Origin: JBEEFP01 sp041166085
GTDB taxonomy: Bacteria; Actinomycetota; Acidimicrobiia; Acidimicrobiales; JAFATL01
Assembly (NCBI GenBank): GCA_041166085.1
Contig: JBEEFP010000008.1
Location: forward strand, 1 to 64,000
DNA length: 64,000 nt
Reading direction: 5' to 3'
The notes beneath the pieces are model-generated. The model was not told where the DNA came from, searched no databases, and saw nothing but the letters and a program-made list of their open reading frames with translations. The number at the start of each line of letters is the position of its first letter. Position 1 is the stretch's first letter. Both the position numbers and the translations under genes were made by a program. Below, piece after piece: positions 31,491-39,762 of this stretch.

Positions 31491-31547
31491 TCTTGGAGAG
31501 GTTTTCCGGTCTTGGAGAGGTTCGGCGATCTTGGAGAGGTTCGGGCA
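31491..31547 (-). repeat. Three tandem 19-bp repeats, inverted (right arm)
   Basis: Three consecutive 19-bp units start at 31491, 31510 and 31529, each beginning TCTTGGAGAGGTT and ending in a variable 6-bp tail. The core is the reverse complement of the left-arm core (AACCTCTCCAAGA). The array ends 8 bp before the carotenoid oxygenase stop codon. Confidence 0.9.
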
Positions 31548-31554
31548 GGCGGCG

Positions 31555-32841
31555 TTACTGAGAGTCGGGGACCCAGTTGCCGTGGAAGCCGAACGGGACG
31601 CGCTGGGGGAGAGCGATGGTCGCCACCGGGTCGCCGGCGAAGTCCTGGGCCGCGAGGATGACGACGTCGCTGCGATCGGTGGTGGCGTCGTACACGTAGG
31701 CCATGATCCAACCGTCGTCCTCGGCCGCGTCGTCGGAACGGGGGACGAACACCGGCTCGAGGCTGTAGCGGTCGGGCCCGAAGTCCCGCGCCTCGCTCGT
31801 GCCCGCGGCCAGGTCGTGCTTGAGGATGCCGCCGAACTGCGCGCCCGGCAGGTAGGTGGCTGCGTACCCGTAGCGGTAGGGACGGCCGAGACGGCGCTCG
31901 TCGTGCCGCGGGAACTCCTGGCCCCGGTCGTCGAGTCGCTCCTCGCGCGCCTTGCCCGACGCGGGATCGAGGGTCCAGCGGTCGAGGGTCGTCTGCCCGT
32001 CGTTGGGACCGAGCATGTCCTTGGCGAACGTGCTCGGGTGACGGACGGCGTCGAGCACCACCCCGCCGTCGGGCAGGTCGTAGGCATTGAGGGGGTGGTA
32101 CACGAAGCACGGCTCGATCTCGAACCAGCGCACGTCGTCCGCACCCGCCGACTCGTCCCGCGGCAGCACGCCGATGCGCGGCTGGTGGTCGGGCTTCCAC
32201 CGGTACGGGTACCGCGCGCCGTTCATGGCTGCGTCGAGGTCGAACACCAGCGGCAGGTCGAACAGGACGACGTTGGTCTCGGTGATGGCGCAGTCGTGGA
32301 CGGCGATGCGGTCGGGAACGGGGATCTGCACCACGCGCCGCACGTGCCCGGTGGTGTCGATGACGACGTAGCGGATGTGGTCCCAGTCCCATTGGTAGGT
32401 GACGGCGTGCAGCTCGCCGCTCAGCGGGTCGCGCTTGGCGTGGGCCGTGAAAGCCCCTTCCAGGGAGCCGTCGAAGTCGTACGGACCGATCGGGTCGAGG
32501 TCGTAGCCCAGCTCGACCGGCGACAGGCCCGCCTCCACGGTGGCCAACGTCCGGCCCGCGTGACCGATGACGTTGGTGTTCGCCACGCCCTCGCCGACCG
32601 AGCGGTTGCGGTACCACTCGGCCTTCCCGTCGCGCAGGCGGACGCCGTGCACCATCCCGGTGCCGACGAACCAGTGGTAGGTCGCCGGGTCCTCCTCCCC
32701 CATGGGGTTCGGTCCGTTGCGCAACAACCGTCCCTCGAGTGACGCGGGAATGGTGCCCGTCACCGGCAGGTCGACGGCGGTGATCTCGGTGTGCACCGGC
32801 GCGAAGTTGCCGGACAGGTAGGTGTTCTCGACGGTGGTCAT
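31555..32841 (-). CDS. Carotenoid oxygenase (retinal pigment epithelial membrane protein family)
   Basis: 428-residue seven-bladed propeller dioxygenase that cleaves carotenoids or related polyenes/stilbenes with a non-heme iron. The four iron-binding His are seen in GAFTAHAKRDP, RIAVHDCAIT, CFVYHPLNAYDL and FGFHGNWVPDS at the C-terminus. EGRLLRNGPNPMG near the N-terminus is typical. The ATG has a strong GAGGAGG ribosome-binding site and overlaps the TetR gene stop (ATGA). The regulator is therefore cotranscribed and likely controls it. The substrate cannot be fixed; no carotenoid synthesis genes are in view. Confidence 0.93.
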   Translation of the reverse strand: MTTVENTYLSGNFAPVHTEITAVDLPVTGTIPASLEGRLLRNGPNPMGEEDPATYHWFVGTGMVHGVRLRDGKAEWYRNRSVGEGVANTNVIGHAGRTLATVEAGLSPVELGYDLDPIGPYDFDGSLEGAFTAHAKRDPLSGELHAVTYQWDWDHIRYVVIDTTGHVRRVVQIPVPDRIAVHDCAITETNVVLFDLPLVFDLDAAMNGARYPYRWKPDHQPRIGVLPRDESAGADDVRWFEIEPCFVYHPLNAYDLPDGGVVLDAVRHPSTFAKDMLGPNDGQTTLDRWTLDPASGKAREERLDDRGQEFPRHDERRLGRPYRYGYAATYLPGAQFGGILKHDLAAGTSEARDFGPDRYSLEPVFVPRSDDAAEDDGWIMAYVYDATTDRSDVVILAAQDFAGDPVATIALPQRVPFGFHGNWVPDSQ

Positions 32842-33443
32842 GTCGTTGTCCTCCTCAGATCGGTCTGCAGCAGCAGTGCGTCGGTGATGCGTCCCAGCTC
32901 CTCGAGGTGCAGCTCGCCGGCCACGCTCTGCACGCCGCCGTGGATCCACAGCGTGGCGATGCCGTGCACGAGCGCCCACACGACGACCGCCGCGTGACGC
33001 GGCTCCTCGCCCTCGGCCCATCCCTCGGCCTGGGCGCCGACGACCAACTCGACGAGCTGGCTGAAGGCCCGTGACCCGTGCGCGGCGAGGGGTGCGTACG
33101 TCGAGTCGATCAGCTCGCCTCGGAACATGACCGAGAAGACGCCCGGATGAGCCAACGCGAAGCGCACGTAGCCCCGGCCGCCACCGGCCAGGCGGCGACG
33201 CCCGTCCGCGTGGCCGACCTCCGCGACGCCTGCGTCGACCGACTCGTAGAGCTGCGCGAAGCCGTCGGCTGCAAGCGCGGCGAGCAGCGTGGCCACGCCG
33301 GGGAAGTGGCGCAGGGGCGCGCCGTGGGAGACGCCCGCTTCTCGCGCGATCGCCCGCAGCGTGAGCCCCTCGATGCCGTCCTTTTCCACCACCCGACGGG
33401 CGGCCGCCACCAGCTCGGTCGGAGAGGTGAGCTGCACGGGCAC
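32838..33443 (-). CDS. TetR-family transcriptional regulator
   Basis: 201 residues from GTG 33443. The DNA-binding domain is at the N-terminus: LVAAARRVVEKDGIEGLTLRAIAREAGVSHGAPLRHFPG, with the helix-turn-helix in LRAIAREAGVSHGAPLRHF. The C-terminal ligand domain resembles the TetR_C_33/WHG type (LVVGAQAEGWA, VVVWALVHGIATLWIHGG). A 15-bp palindrome ends 1 bp before this start, so autoregulation is likely. A TTG 6 codons upstream would place the operator inside the coding sequence. It is coupled to the carotenoid oxygenase gene. Confidence 0.9.
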   Translation of the reverse strand: MPVQLTSPTELVAAARRVVEKDGIEGLTLRAIAREAGVSHGAPLRHFPGVATLLAALAADGFAQLYESVDAGVAEVGHADGRRRLAGGGRGYVRFALAHPGVFSVMFRGELIDSTYAPLAAHGSRAFSQLVELVVGAQAEGWAEGEEPRHAAVVVWALVHGIATLWIHGGVQSVAGELHLEELGRITDALLLQTDLRRTTT

Positions 33444-33479
33444 GTAGACAGTGTCTACCAAGTTGTAGACACTGTCAAC
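33444..33479 (-). promoter_or_regulatory. Paired TetR operators
   Basis: Two 15-bp palindromes, GTAGACA-G-TGTCTAC (33444-33458, perfect) and GTAGACA-C-TGTCAAC (33465-33479, one mismatch), are spaced 21 bp centre to centre, two helical turns. A GACACT -10-like hexamer within the first lies 6 nt before the TetR GTG. The second overlaps the stop codon of the upstream hydrolase gene. Confidence 0.75.
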
Positions 33480-34395
33480 CCGTCAGCAACGGCTCCCGGC
33501 TGTCCCACAACCGCAGCAGTGCCAGCAGCACCTCTTCGGCCGCGCCCAGTCCGCCGAGATGGCTCTCACCCGGACGGACGTACAGTTCGGCGTCGGGGAG
33601 CAGGCTGACGACGTGCTCGCCGTGGGCCAGGGGCACGATGTGGTCGGCGTCGCCGTGCCACCACCGGATGGGCACCTGCACGTCGCGCACCGAGAAGCCC
33701 CAGGGACGGGTGAACAGCACGAAGTCGAAGATGGGCGCCCGGATGCCGGTGCGGCTGCCGTTGAGCAGGTCGTCGATGAACATGGCCTTGATCTCGGGAC
33801 GGGCGAACACCCGCCGGTCGCCCTCGGGTGAGAAGCGGGCGTAGAGGTCGAGGCCGGGCGAGGCCAGCGGCCGCATCGTCCACAGCAAGCCGGTCATCGC
33901 CATCCCGAGGGGGACGCGGAAGGCGGCGGCCAGCGGGCCGAGGGGCGCCATGCGCCCGACCAGCCCGCCACCGATGGCCTCCTCGCCCGCCGCCGGTGCC
34001 ACACCCCCGAGGACGACGCCTGCGGCCACGCGGTCGGGGAAGGCGTACGCCCCGGCCAGCACGTAGGGGCCGCCGCCGGAGAGACCGATGAGGCCGAACG
34101 GGCCCACGCCGAGAGCGTCCATCACCGCGCCCAGGTCCTCTGCGAACGCCAGCACGTTGGGATAGAGATGCGGCGTCGAATCCCCGACGCCGGGCCGGTC
34201 GAGGCCGATCAGTCGCACGCCGAGCTCGACGGCGGCCAGGCGCGCCGCCTCCGGGATCTGGCGCCGCGCGCCGGGCGTGCCGTGCAACCACACGACGGGA
34301 CGGCCGCCGGCCGGACCGAACTCGGCGAAGGACAGGCGGCGACCGTCGGCCAAGCCGACGGTGCCCTCGAGACGCGGTGCGGTGATCAGGCTCAC
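33475..34395 (-). CDS. Alpha/beta hydrolase
   Basis: 306-residue alpha/beta-hydrolase fold enzyme. The oxyanion region is VVWLHGTPGARR, the nucleophile Ser lies in LIGLSGGGPYVLAGAYA (GxSxG), an acid residue candidate is in WWHGDADHIVPL and the catalytic His in GESHLGGL. These segments resemble epoxide hydrolase/haloperoxidase-like hydrolases. No signal peptide is seen, so the enzyme is probably cytoplasmic. GTG start, with AACACT 7 nt upstream. It lies ahead of the TetR/carotenoid oxygenase unit on the same strand, with the operators at its 3' end. Confidence 0.88.
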   Translation of the reverse strand: MSLITAPRLEGTVGLADGRRLSFAEFGPAGGRPVVWLHGTPGARRQIPEAARLAAVELGVRLIGLDRPGVGDSTPHLYPNVLAFAEDLGAVMDALGVGPFGLIGLSGGGPYVLAGAYAFPDRVAAGVVLGGVAPAAGEEAIGGGLVGRMAPLGPLAAAFRVPLGMAMTGLLWTMRPLASPGLDLYARFSPEGDRRVFARPEIKAMFIDDLLNGSRTGIRAPIFDFVLFTRPWGFSVRDVQVPIRWWHGDADHIVPLAHGEHVVSLLPDAELYVRPGESHLGGLGAAEEVLLALLRLWDSREPLLTG

Positions 34396-34454
34396 GAAGC
34401 GCAGTGTTGCACTCCGACGTAGGATCCTCCGATTCCGAGCAGGGGGTAATCACA

Positions 34455-34847
34455 GTGGCATTTCCGGGATTGGGTCACGTGGCCGTCACCGTCAGCGACC
34501 TGTCGCGCAGCACGGAGTTCTACAACAAGCTCTTCGGCGCGGAGCCCGTCCTCGACGAGGACGCCGACGTGTTCCACCACGCGGTGTGGATGCTCGATGG
34601 CGGGCAGCTGTTCGGAATCCACACCCATCCGAAGTACGACAGCACCGACGCCTTCACTGAACTCCGTCCCGGCCTCGACCACGTCGGCTTCGCGGTCGCC
34701 AATCGGGCTGCCCTCGAGGAATGGGCGAAGAAGCTCGACGGCCTCGGGATCGCGTACAGCCCGATCAAGGATGCGCCCTACGGCTCCGGCCTGTCATTCC
34801 GCGACCCCGACAACATCGCCCTCGAGTTCTTCGCGCCTCCGGGCTGA
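34455..34847 (+). CDS. VOC-family protein (glyoxalase/bleomycin-resistance fold)
   Basis: 130 residues from GTG 34455, preceded by GGGGG at a good distance. The fold is shown by GLGHVAVTVSDLSRSTEFYNKLFG at the N-terminus, GLDHVGFAVANRAALEEWAKKL in the middle and GSGLSFRDPDNIALEFFAPPG at the C-terminus. Metal-binding candidates are the two HV/HI histidines and the terminal Glu (LEFF). Family members include dioxygenases, isomerases and resistance proteins, so the function is open. It is 59 bp from the divergent hydrolase start, and the glycosyltransferase follows by 22 bp. Confidence 0.88.
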   Translation: MAFPGLGHVAVTVSDLSRSTEFYNKLFGAEPVLDEDADVFHHAVWMLDGGQLFGIHTHPKYDSTDAFTELRPGLDHVGFAVANRAALEEWAKKLDGLGIAYSPIKDAPYGSGLSFRDPDNIALEFFAPPG

Positions 34848-34869
34848 GCCAGCTCGCGGCTCATCCGTG

Positions 34870-36042
34870 GTGAGCGGGTCGCGGCCCTCTGGCGTGCGCT
34901 GGGTGTCGTGGGGCCCGGGCGATGGCTACGGCGATGCCGCGGTGCAGTACATGCTGGCGTTGGAGGCGGCCGGCGTCGACGTCACGTGGACCCCGCTGCT
35001 CTGGGAACCGGAGGAGCCGGATCCGCGCGTGTGGGCGGACTACGACGGCGCCCACGCCCGGCTGGCCCACGTCCCCGTCGAAGTCGACACCGTCGTCGTG
35101 CACCATCCGGCCGATGGTGCCCACCGATGGCGCGACGGCACGGCGCGCCGACAGGTGCTGTTCACGACCTGGGAGACCGACCGCGTTCCCCACGGATGGA
35201 CGGCGGCGTGCGCGGAGTGGGACACCGTCATGGTGCCGTCCACGTTCAACCGCGACGCGCTGCTCGCCGACGGGTTCACGGGAGCGGTGCACGCCGTACC
35301 GCATTGCGCTCGCACCGTCGGACAGGTCGAGTCGGCTCAATTCGATCGACTCGACGACCGCTTCGTCTTCTACACCATCGGGACGTGGAGCACGCGCAAG
35401 GCGATGGCGGACACAATCCGTGCCTTCCTCGACGCGTTCGGACGCGATGACGATGTGGCGCTCCTCGTGAAGACGTCGCCGGTGAACCAGATCGCGGTCG
35501 CGCGAGCCCACCGAGGCGAGGATCCCGGAGGCCCGAATCGTTTTCCGGTCGCGACGTGGCCGGCGGTCGCCGCCCTCCTGGCGGGCCGAGCGGACGTTCC
35601 CGAGCTGCAACTGGTCACGGAGCACCTCACGGCCGAGGAGATCGACGGTCTGCACGCCCGAGGCGACTGCTTCCTCTCGCTGACCCGGTCGGAGGGCTGG
35701 GGCCTGTGCATCGCCGACGCGTTGGTCTTCGACAACCCCGTCGTGGTCACTGGCTGGGGCGGACAGCTCGACTACCTGGGCGCCGACTATCCGCTCCTCG
35801 TCGATTACGACCTCATTCCGACCACCGACGACGAGGCGGATGACTGGTTCGCCGTGCACGAGGACTACCGCTGGGCCAAGGCGCGCCACGACCATGCGGT
35901 CGACCTGCTGCGCTGGGTCGCCGACCACCGCGACGAGGCGGCCGCCATCGGCCGGCGGGTGGGCCAGCGCGTCCGCACCGAGTACGCGCCCGAGGTCGTC
36001 GGCGCGCAACTGCTCGAGGTCCTCAGCCGCGCTCGGCCGTGA
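34870..36042 (+). CDS. Glycosyltransferase (GT-B, family 1/4 type)
   Basis: About 390 residues. The N-terminal domain starts VRWVSWGPGDGYGDAAVQYMLALEAAGVDV. The C-terminal domain has the donor-binding region CFLSLTRSEGWGLCIADALVFDNPVVVTGWGGQLDYL, with the conserved E-x7-E-like arrangement of retaining GT-B enzymes. No signal peptide is visible, so it should act in the cytoplasm on a glycan precursor. GTG starts at 34867 and 34870 are both possible. It converges with FkbM-type methyltransferase and GT10 genes (20-bp overlap), implying a small surface-glycan cluster. Confidence 0.85.
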   Translation: MSGSRPSGVRWVSWGPGDGYGDAAVQYMLALEAAGVDVTWTPLLWEPEEPDPRVWADYDGAHARLAHVPVEVDTVVVHHPADGAHRWRDGTARRQVLFTTWETDRVPHGWTAACAEWDTVMVPSTFNRDALLADGFTGAVHAVPHCARTVGQVESAQFDRLDDRFVFYTIGTWSTRKAMADTIRAFLDAFGRDDDVALLVKTSPVNQIAVARAHRGEDPGGPNRFPVATWPAVAALLAGRADVPELQLVTEHLTAEEIDGLHARGDCFLSLTRSEGWGLCIADALVFDNPVVVTGWGGQLDYLGADYPLLVDYDLIPTTDDEADDWFAVHEDYRWAKARHDHAVDLLRWVADHRDEAAAIGRRVGQRVRTEYAPEVVGAQLLEVLSRARP

Positions 36043-36754
36043 AGTGGCCCCGGCCCTTCCTGTCGGGTGCGTGGTCGACCGCGAAGCCCTCGAGGCGCAG
36101 CCGGCCGAGGAGCAGCTCGAGGGAGTAGCGCTCGTCGCCCACACGCGCCCCCGGGTCGATGGCCGCCATCTGCTCGTCGGTGAACTCGTGGTACTCGCCG
36201 CCGATCGCCGTCACCAGGTCGAGGCGCGCGGCCGTGAGCAGGATCGGGAACTCGGCCCCTTCGACGTCGACCTTCAGGTAGCGGACGCCTCCCAGTTCGG
36301 TCAGCACGTCATCGAGCGCGACCGTCCGCACCGGGTGGCTGCCGAGCGTCACGCCAGACGGGCTCGGGTGTCCCTCGCCCGGCCGAGCGGCGTGGTGGGC
36401 CTCGGCGGAGCCGTAGAGCACGGAGCCGCCGCCGGTGTTCGCCGTGTCCGCGCTCGGTGTGAACAGGAGCGCTGCATCCGTACGCAGGTCTGACCGCCAG
36501 ACGGCCGAGTTGTGGAGGCGCACCGATGCGTGGCCGCGCAGGTTCATCACCGCCAGCGCGTAGTTCTCCTGGCTGGCCTCGTACCCGACGACGGTCGCAC
36601 CTCGCCGGGCGGCCAGGTCGCACAGCGCGCCGGTGTGACACCCGACGTCGAGCACGATCTCCCCCGGCGCGAAGGCGGCGGGAAGGTTGGAGTACTCATT
36701 CGCCACCTCCATCCAGATGGCTTCGTCGAAGGTGCCGCGGCGCAGACGCGGCAT
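36023..36754 (-). CDS. FkbM-family methyltransferase
   Basis: 243-residue SAM-dependent methyltransferase. Motif I is VLDVGCHTGALCDLAARRGA, followed by VVGYEASQENYALAVMNLRG, and the FkbM hallmark VRYLKVDVEGAEFPIL with its DxEG. The ATG shares one base with the stop codon of the GT10 gene upstream (TGATG), so the two are translationally coupled. FkbM enzymes O-methylate sugars in glycans and natural products, which fits the adjacent fucosyltransferase. The 3' end overlaps the convergent glycosyltransferase by 20 bp. Confidence 0.9.
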   Translation of the reverse strand: MPRLRRGTFDEAIWMEVANEYSNLPAAFAPGEIVLDVGCHTGALCDLAARRGATVVGYEASQENYALAVMNLRGHASVRLHNSAVWRSDLRTDAALLFTPSADTANTGGGSVLYGSAEAHHAARPGEGHPSPSGVTLGSHPVRTVALDDVLTELGGVRYLKVDVEGAEFPILLTAARLDLVTAIGGEYHEFTDEQMAAIDPGARVGDERYSLELLLGRLRLEGFAVDHAPDRKGRGHFTAERG

Positions 36755-37641
36755 CAGGTGCGGCTTCCCTCGAACCGTGCCGCCACCGTCGCGGCCAGCC
36801 GGCACAGCGGTGGCTCCCGCAGGCGCTCGAGGTGGGCCACGAAGGCCGGTGACCACGGCTCCGAGCGCCAGCGGTGATACGCGAGGTACTCGTCGTCGTT
36901 GCTGTCGAGATGGACGAGGTAGCTGGCCAGGTCAGTGGCGGAGGCAAAACGCTGGGCGTCCACGTAGCAGTCCGGCGACGGAGCCAGGTCCGCGGCGTCG
37001 TCGCTGCCGCGGTACACCGGCACCGATCCTGCCGTCAGCGGCTCGTACAGCTTCTCCGTGACGTAGTCGGTGGCGATCGAGTTCTCGAACGCGAGCGTGA
37101 ACTTGTAGCGCCGGTACAAGTCCATGCGGGGCGCGTGCCCGGGCGGGATGACCTGGGACTGGTTGCGCAGCACGGGCCCGAACGAGTCGACCCGCACCCC
37201 GCGCATGAGCTCCGCCGCGAACAGGACGCGGCCGCCCCGGTCGAACGCATTGGACTGGAGCCACACGACCGGTGCTGCCGCGGTGCGGGCCTCGACGGGG
37301 GCACGTAGCCCCGGCACGGTCCCAGGCCCGAAGTACGGCCACCAGACGTCGCTCGACCGTTCGTAGGTCATGGTGAGGTCGAAGTGGGACATGAGCTCAC
37401 GGTCGTCCAAGGGCGGGCACATGGCGCGGCTCTCGAGCGACCATGCGACCCACAGTTGTCCCGGGCGTTTGGCCGGCAGCTGCGTGGGGTCGAGGGATGG
37501 GACGTGGAACACGACGGCGTCCGCATCGGCGCCGGCCTCCGGGCCGTTGATGAACCGGACGTCGGCACCGCAGCGCTCGGGGACATCGGGCCAGTCGTCG
37601 AAGCACCGGTTGTGGAAGGAGATGAGGAGCGGACGGGTCAT
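36754..37641 (-). CDS. GT10-family (alpha-1,3-fucosyltransferase-like) glycosyltransferase
   Basis: 295 residues. The GT10 C-terminal domain is clear: KFTLAFENSIATDYVTEK continuing to KLYEPLTAGSVPVYRGSDD, with the conserved donor-binding Lys, Glu and Tyr pattern. The N-terminal half contains WVAWSLESRAMCPP and MSHFDLTMTYERSSDVWWPY, also family-typical. GT10 enzymes transfer L-fucose or a related deoxy sugar from GDP to GlcNAc/Glc-type acceptors. Bacterial examples decorate LPS-like or capsular glycans. It is followed by the coupled FkbM methyltransferase, suggesting a methylated deoxyhexose modification. Confidence 0.88.
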   Translation of the reverse strand: MTRPLLISFHNRCFDDWPDVPERCGADVRFINGPEAGADADAVVFHVPSLDPTQLPAKRPGQLWVAWSLESRAMCPPLDDRELMSHFDLTMTYERSSDVWWPYFGPGTVPGLRAPVEARTAAAPVVWLQSNAFDRGGRVLFAAELMRGVRVDSFGPVLRNQSQVIPPGHAPRMDLYRRYKFTLAFENSIATDYVTEKLYEPLTAGSVPVYRGSDDAADLAPSPDCYVDAQRFASATDLASYLVHLDSNDDEYLAYHRWRSEPWSPAFVAHLERLREPPLCRLAATVAARFEGSRT

Positions 37642-37792
37642 CCTGCGAGCAGTATTGCGGCATGGCCTCCAGCCAGGAGCTGGCTCAGGAGGCGACGGCC
37701 GAGAAGCGACGCTGAAAATCCCACCACCCTGTCGATGCGGGCACGACCCGTTCGTCGTGATGGTGTCAGACGACGAACCAGGAGGAACCGAC

Positions 37793-38158
37793 ATGGCCAA
37801 GTACCTGCTCTTGATCTACAGCGACACGAAGCGTTGGGCCGACATCGATGAGGCGGAGCGCGGCGCCATCCACGGCGACTACATGACGTACACCCAGGAG
37901 CTGCTCGCCGCCGGCGTCATGCAGGGCGGCGATCCCCTCGAGGGGATCGACCAGACCAAGACCGTCGCCGAGGGCGGGCTCGTCACCGACGGACCCCACG
38001 CCGAGGCGGCCGAGTACCTCGGTGGCTACTACGTCATCGACGTTCCCGACGTCGACACCGCCGTCCAGTGGGCCGGCAAGCTCCCCGGCGTGAGCCGTGG
38101 ACTCGACCGCATCGAGGTGCGGCCGGTCGCCGTGCTGCCGGACATGCCCACGGCGTGA
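37793..38158 (+). CDS. DGPF/YCII-related protein 1 (ECF42 partner)
   Basis: 121-residue YCII-like ferredoxin-fold protein: MAKYLLLIYSDTKRW, LLAAGVMQGGDPL, and the family motif in variant form VTDGPHAEAAEYLGGYYVID (DGPH instead of DGPF). A strong AGGAGGAA ribosome-binding site precedes the ATG. It is first in a three-gene unit with overlaps (GTGA) leading to a second DGPF protein and an ECF42-type sigma factor. DGPF proteins are the conserved neighbours of ECF42 sigma factors; whether they sense a signal or act as enzymes is not established. Confidence 0.92.
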   Translation: MAKYLLLIYSDTKRWADIDEAERGAIHGDYMTYTQELLAAGVMQGGDPLEGIDQTKTVAEGGLVTDGPHAEAAEYLGGYYVIDVPDVDTAVQWAGKLPGVSRGLDRIEVRPVAVLPDMPTA

Positions 38159-38505
38159 AGTACGCACTGCTCGGTTACGGCCCGCCCGCCGGCTTGGACT
38201 CGCTGTCGCCGGCGGAGCGGGCCACGTGGGACGCCGACGACGCCCGCTTCCAAGCGCTGCTGTCCGAACGGGGCTGCGTGGTGTTCGGTGTACCCCTCGA
38301 CCACGTCACGACGGCGACGACGGTGCGCATCGTCGACGGCGAACCGGTGCTGACCGACGGACCCTTCGCCGACACCAGTGAGGTGCTCGGCGGGATCCTG
38401 GTCATCGACGTGGCCGATCTCGACGAGGCCCTCGACATCGCCAAGCAGTGTCCGGCCGCTGGCGTCGGTCCGCTCGAGGTCCGCCCCATCCCCGCACGGG
38501 AGTGA
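38155..38505 (+). CDS. DGPF/YCII-related protein 2 (ECF42 partner)
   Basis: 116-residue paralogue of the upstream protein with the canonical LTDGPFADTSEVLGGILVIDV motif and an N-terminal MKYALLGYGPP. The GTG start overlaps the previous stop (GTGA), and its own stop overlaps the sigma factor's GTG in the same way, so the three are translated in a chain. Two DGPF genes in tandem could form a heterodimer. The first copy has His in place of Phe at the motif's last position, which may divide their roles. Confidence 0.92.
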   Translation: MKYALLGYGPPAGLDSLSPAERATWDADDARFQALLSERGCVVFGVPLDHVTTATTVRIVDGEPVLTDGPFADTSEVLGGILVIDVADLDEALDIAKQCPAAGVGPLEVRPIPARE

Positions 38506-39752
38506 CGGCCGCCGCCATCGACGACGTCCACCGGCGTGAGTGGGCGAGGGTGGTCGCCGCCCTCGCCCGCTCCTTCGGTGACCTCGACGTGGCGGAGGAC
38601 GCGGCCGCGGAAGCCTTCGCGGTGGCGGTCGAGCGCTGGCCCCACATCGGGATACCTGACAAGCCGGGCGCCTGGTTGCTCACGACGGCGCGCAACAAGG
38701 CGCTGGACCGATTGCGACGCGAGTCGACGCGCTCCCACCGCCAGGCCGCGGCCCACGACCTGCTCGAGGCGCGCGCCACCGCGTCCGACGACCTCCCGGG
38801 GACGGGTCCGGTCGACGACGACCGGCTGCGTCTCGTGTTCACCTGCTGCCACCCCGCCCTGGCGCCAGAGGCGCGCGTCGCCCTCACGTTGCGGTTGATC
38901 GCGGGGCTGACGACGGGGGAGGTGGCGCGTGCGTTCCTCGTCCCTGAACCGACCATGGCGCAGCGGTTGGTGCGAGCCAAGCGCAAGATCGCCGCCGCCA
39001 ACATCCCCTACCGGGTCCCCGCACCTCCCGAGTTGCCCGAGCGCCTCGACGCCGTGCTGCGCGTTGTCTATCTCGTGTTTCGCGAGGGCTACGCGCCGAG
39101 CGGCGGTCAGGAGCTGGTGCGTGCCCCGTTGCGCGACGAGGCCATCAGGCTCGGGCGCTTGCTCGTCGAGCTCCTCCCTGACGAAGGCGAGGCCCTCGGA
39201 CTGTTGGGTCTCCTGCTGCTGCACGACAGTCGCAGGACGACGCGCGTCGATGACGCCGGCGACCTCGTGCTCCTCGCCGACCAGGACCGCGCCCAATGGA
39301 ACACCGATGCCATCCGCGAAGGCGTGAGCCTGGCTGCCCAGGCCCTGCATCGCGGCCGTCGTCCGTACGCGCTGCAGGCGGCCATCGCCGCGTGTCACGC
39401 CGCCGCACCATCGGCTGAGCACACCGACTGGCAAGCGATCGCCACCCTCTACGGCGAGCTGGCCCGCCTCGACCCCTCGCCCGCCGTCGAGCTCAACCGA
39501 GCCGTCGCCGTCGCCGAGGTCGAAGGGCCCGGCGCGGGCCTGGCCCTCGTCGAAGCCCTCGCCACCACCCCCGGCGGAGCGGCGCTGGCTCGAGCGTCTC
39601 ACCTGTTCCACGCCGCGCGCGCCGACATGCTGCGGCGTGCACAGCGGGACGCGGAGGCGGCCGACGCCTATCGCGACGCGCTGGCGCGGAATCCGACGGC
39701 ACCCGAACGACGTTTCCTCCTGCAACGGCTGGAAGAGATTTCTTCGAAGTGA
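38502..39752 (+). CDS. ECF42-type RNA polymerase sigma factor with long C-terminal extension
   Basis: 416 residues. Region 2 lies in the first 90 residues (ALARSFGDLDVAEDAAAEAFAVAVERWP and PGAWLLTTARNKALDRLRRE). Region 4 lies at about 120-180 (LVFTCCHPALAPEARVALTLRLIAGLTTGEVARAFLVP). A C-terminal extension of about 230 residues (FREGYAPSGGQELVRAPL, then TPR-like helices ending RFLLQRLEEIS) is diagnostic of the ECF42 group. There is no anti-sigma factor; the extension and the two coupled DGPF proteins are thought to control such factors. The exporter operon 57 bp downstream is a candidate target. Confidence 0.93.
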   Translation: MTAAAIDDVHRREWARVVAALARSFGDLDVAEDAAAEAFAVAVERWPHIGIPDKPGAWLLTTARNKALDRLRRESTRSHRQAAAHDLLEARATASDDLPGTGPVDDDRLRLVFTCCHPALAPEARVALTLRLIAGLTTGEVARAFLVPEPTMAQRLVRAKRKIAAANIPYRVPAPPELPERLDAVLRVVYLVFREGYAPSGGQELVRAPLRDEAIRLGRLLVELLPDEGEALGLLGLLLLHDSRRTTRVDDAGDLVLLADQDRAQWNTDAIREGVSLAAQALHRGRRPYALQAAIAACHAAAPSAEHTDWQAIATLYGELARLDPSPAVELNRAVAVAEVEGPGAGLALVEALATTPGGAALARASHLFHAARADMLRRAQRDAEAADAYRDALARNPTAPERRFLLQRLEEISSK

Positions 39753-39762
39753 AATGGTTCAT

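Noticed and set aside
31375..31547. CRISPR array
   Set aside because: Repeats are only 19 bp, directly adjacent without unique spacers, and half are inverted. No cas genes are nearby.
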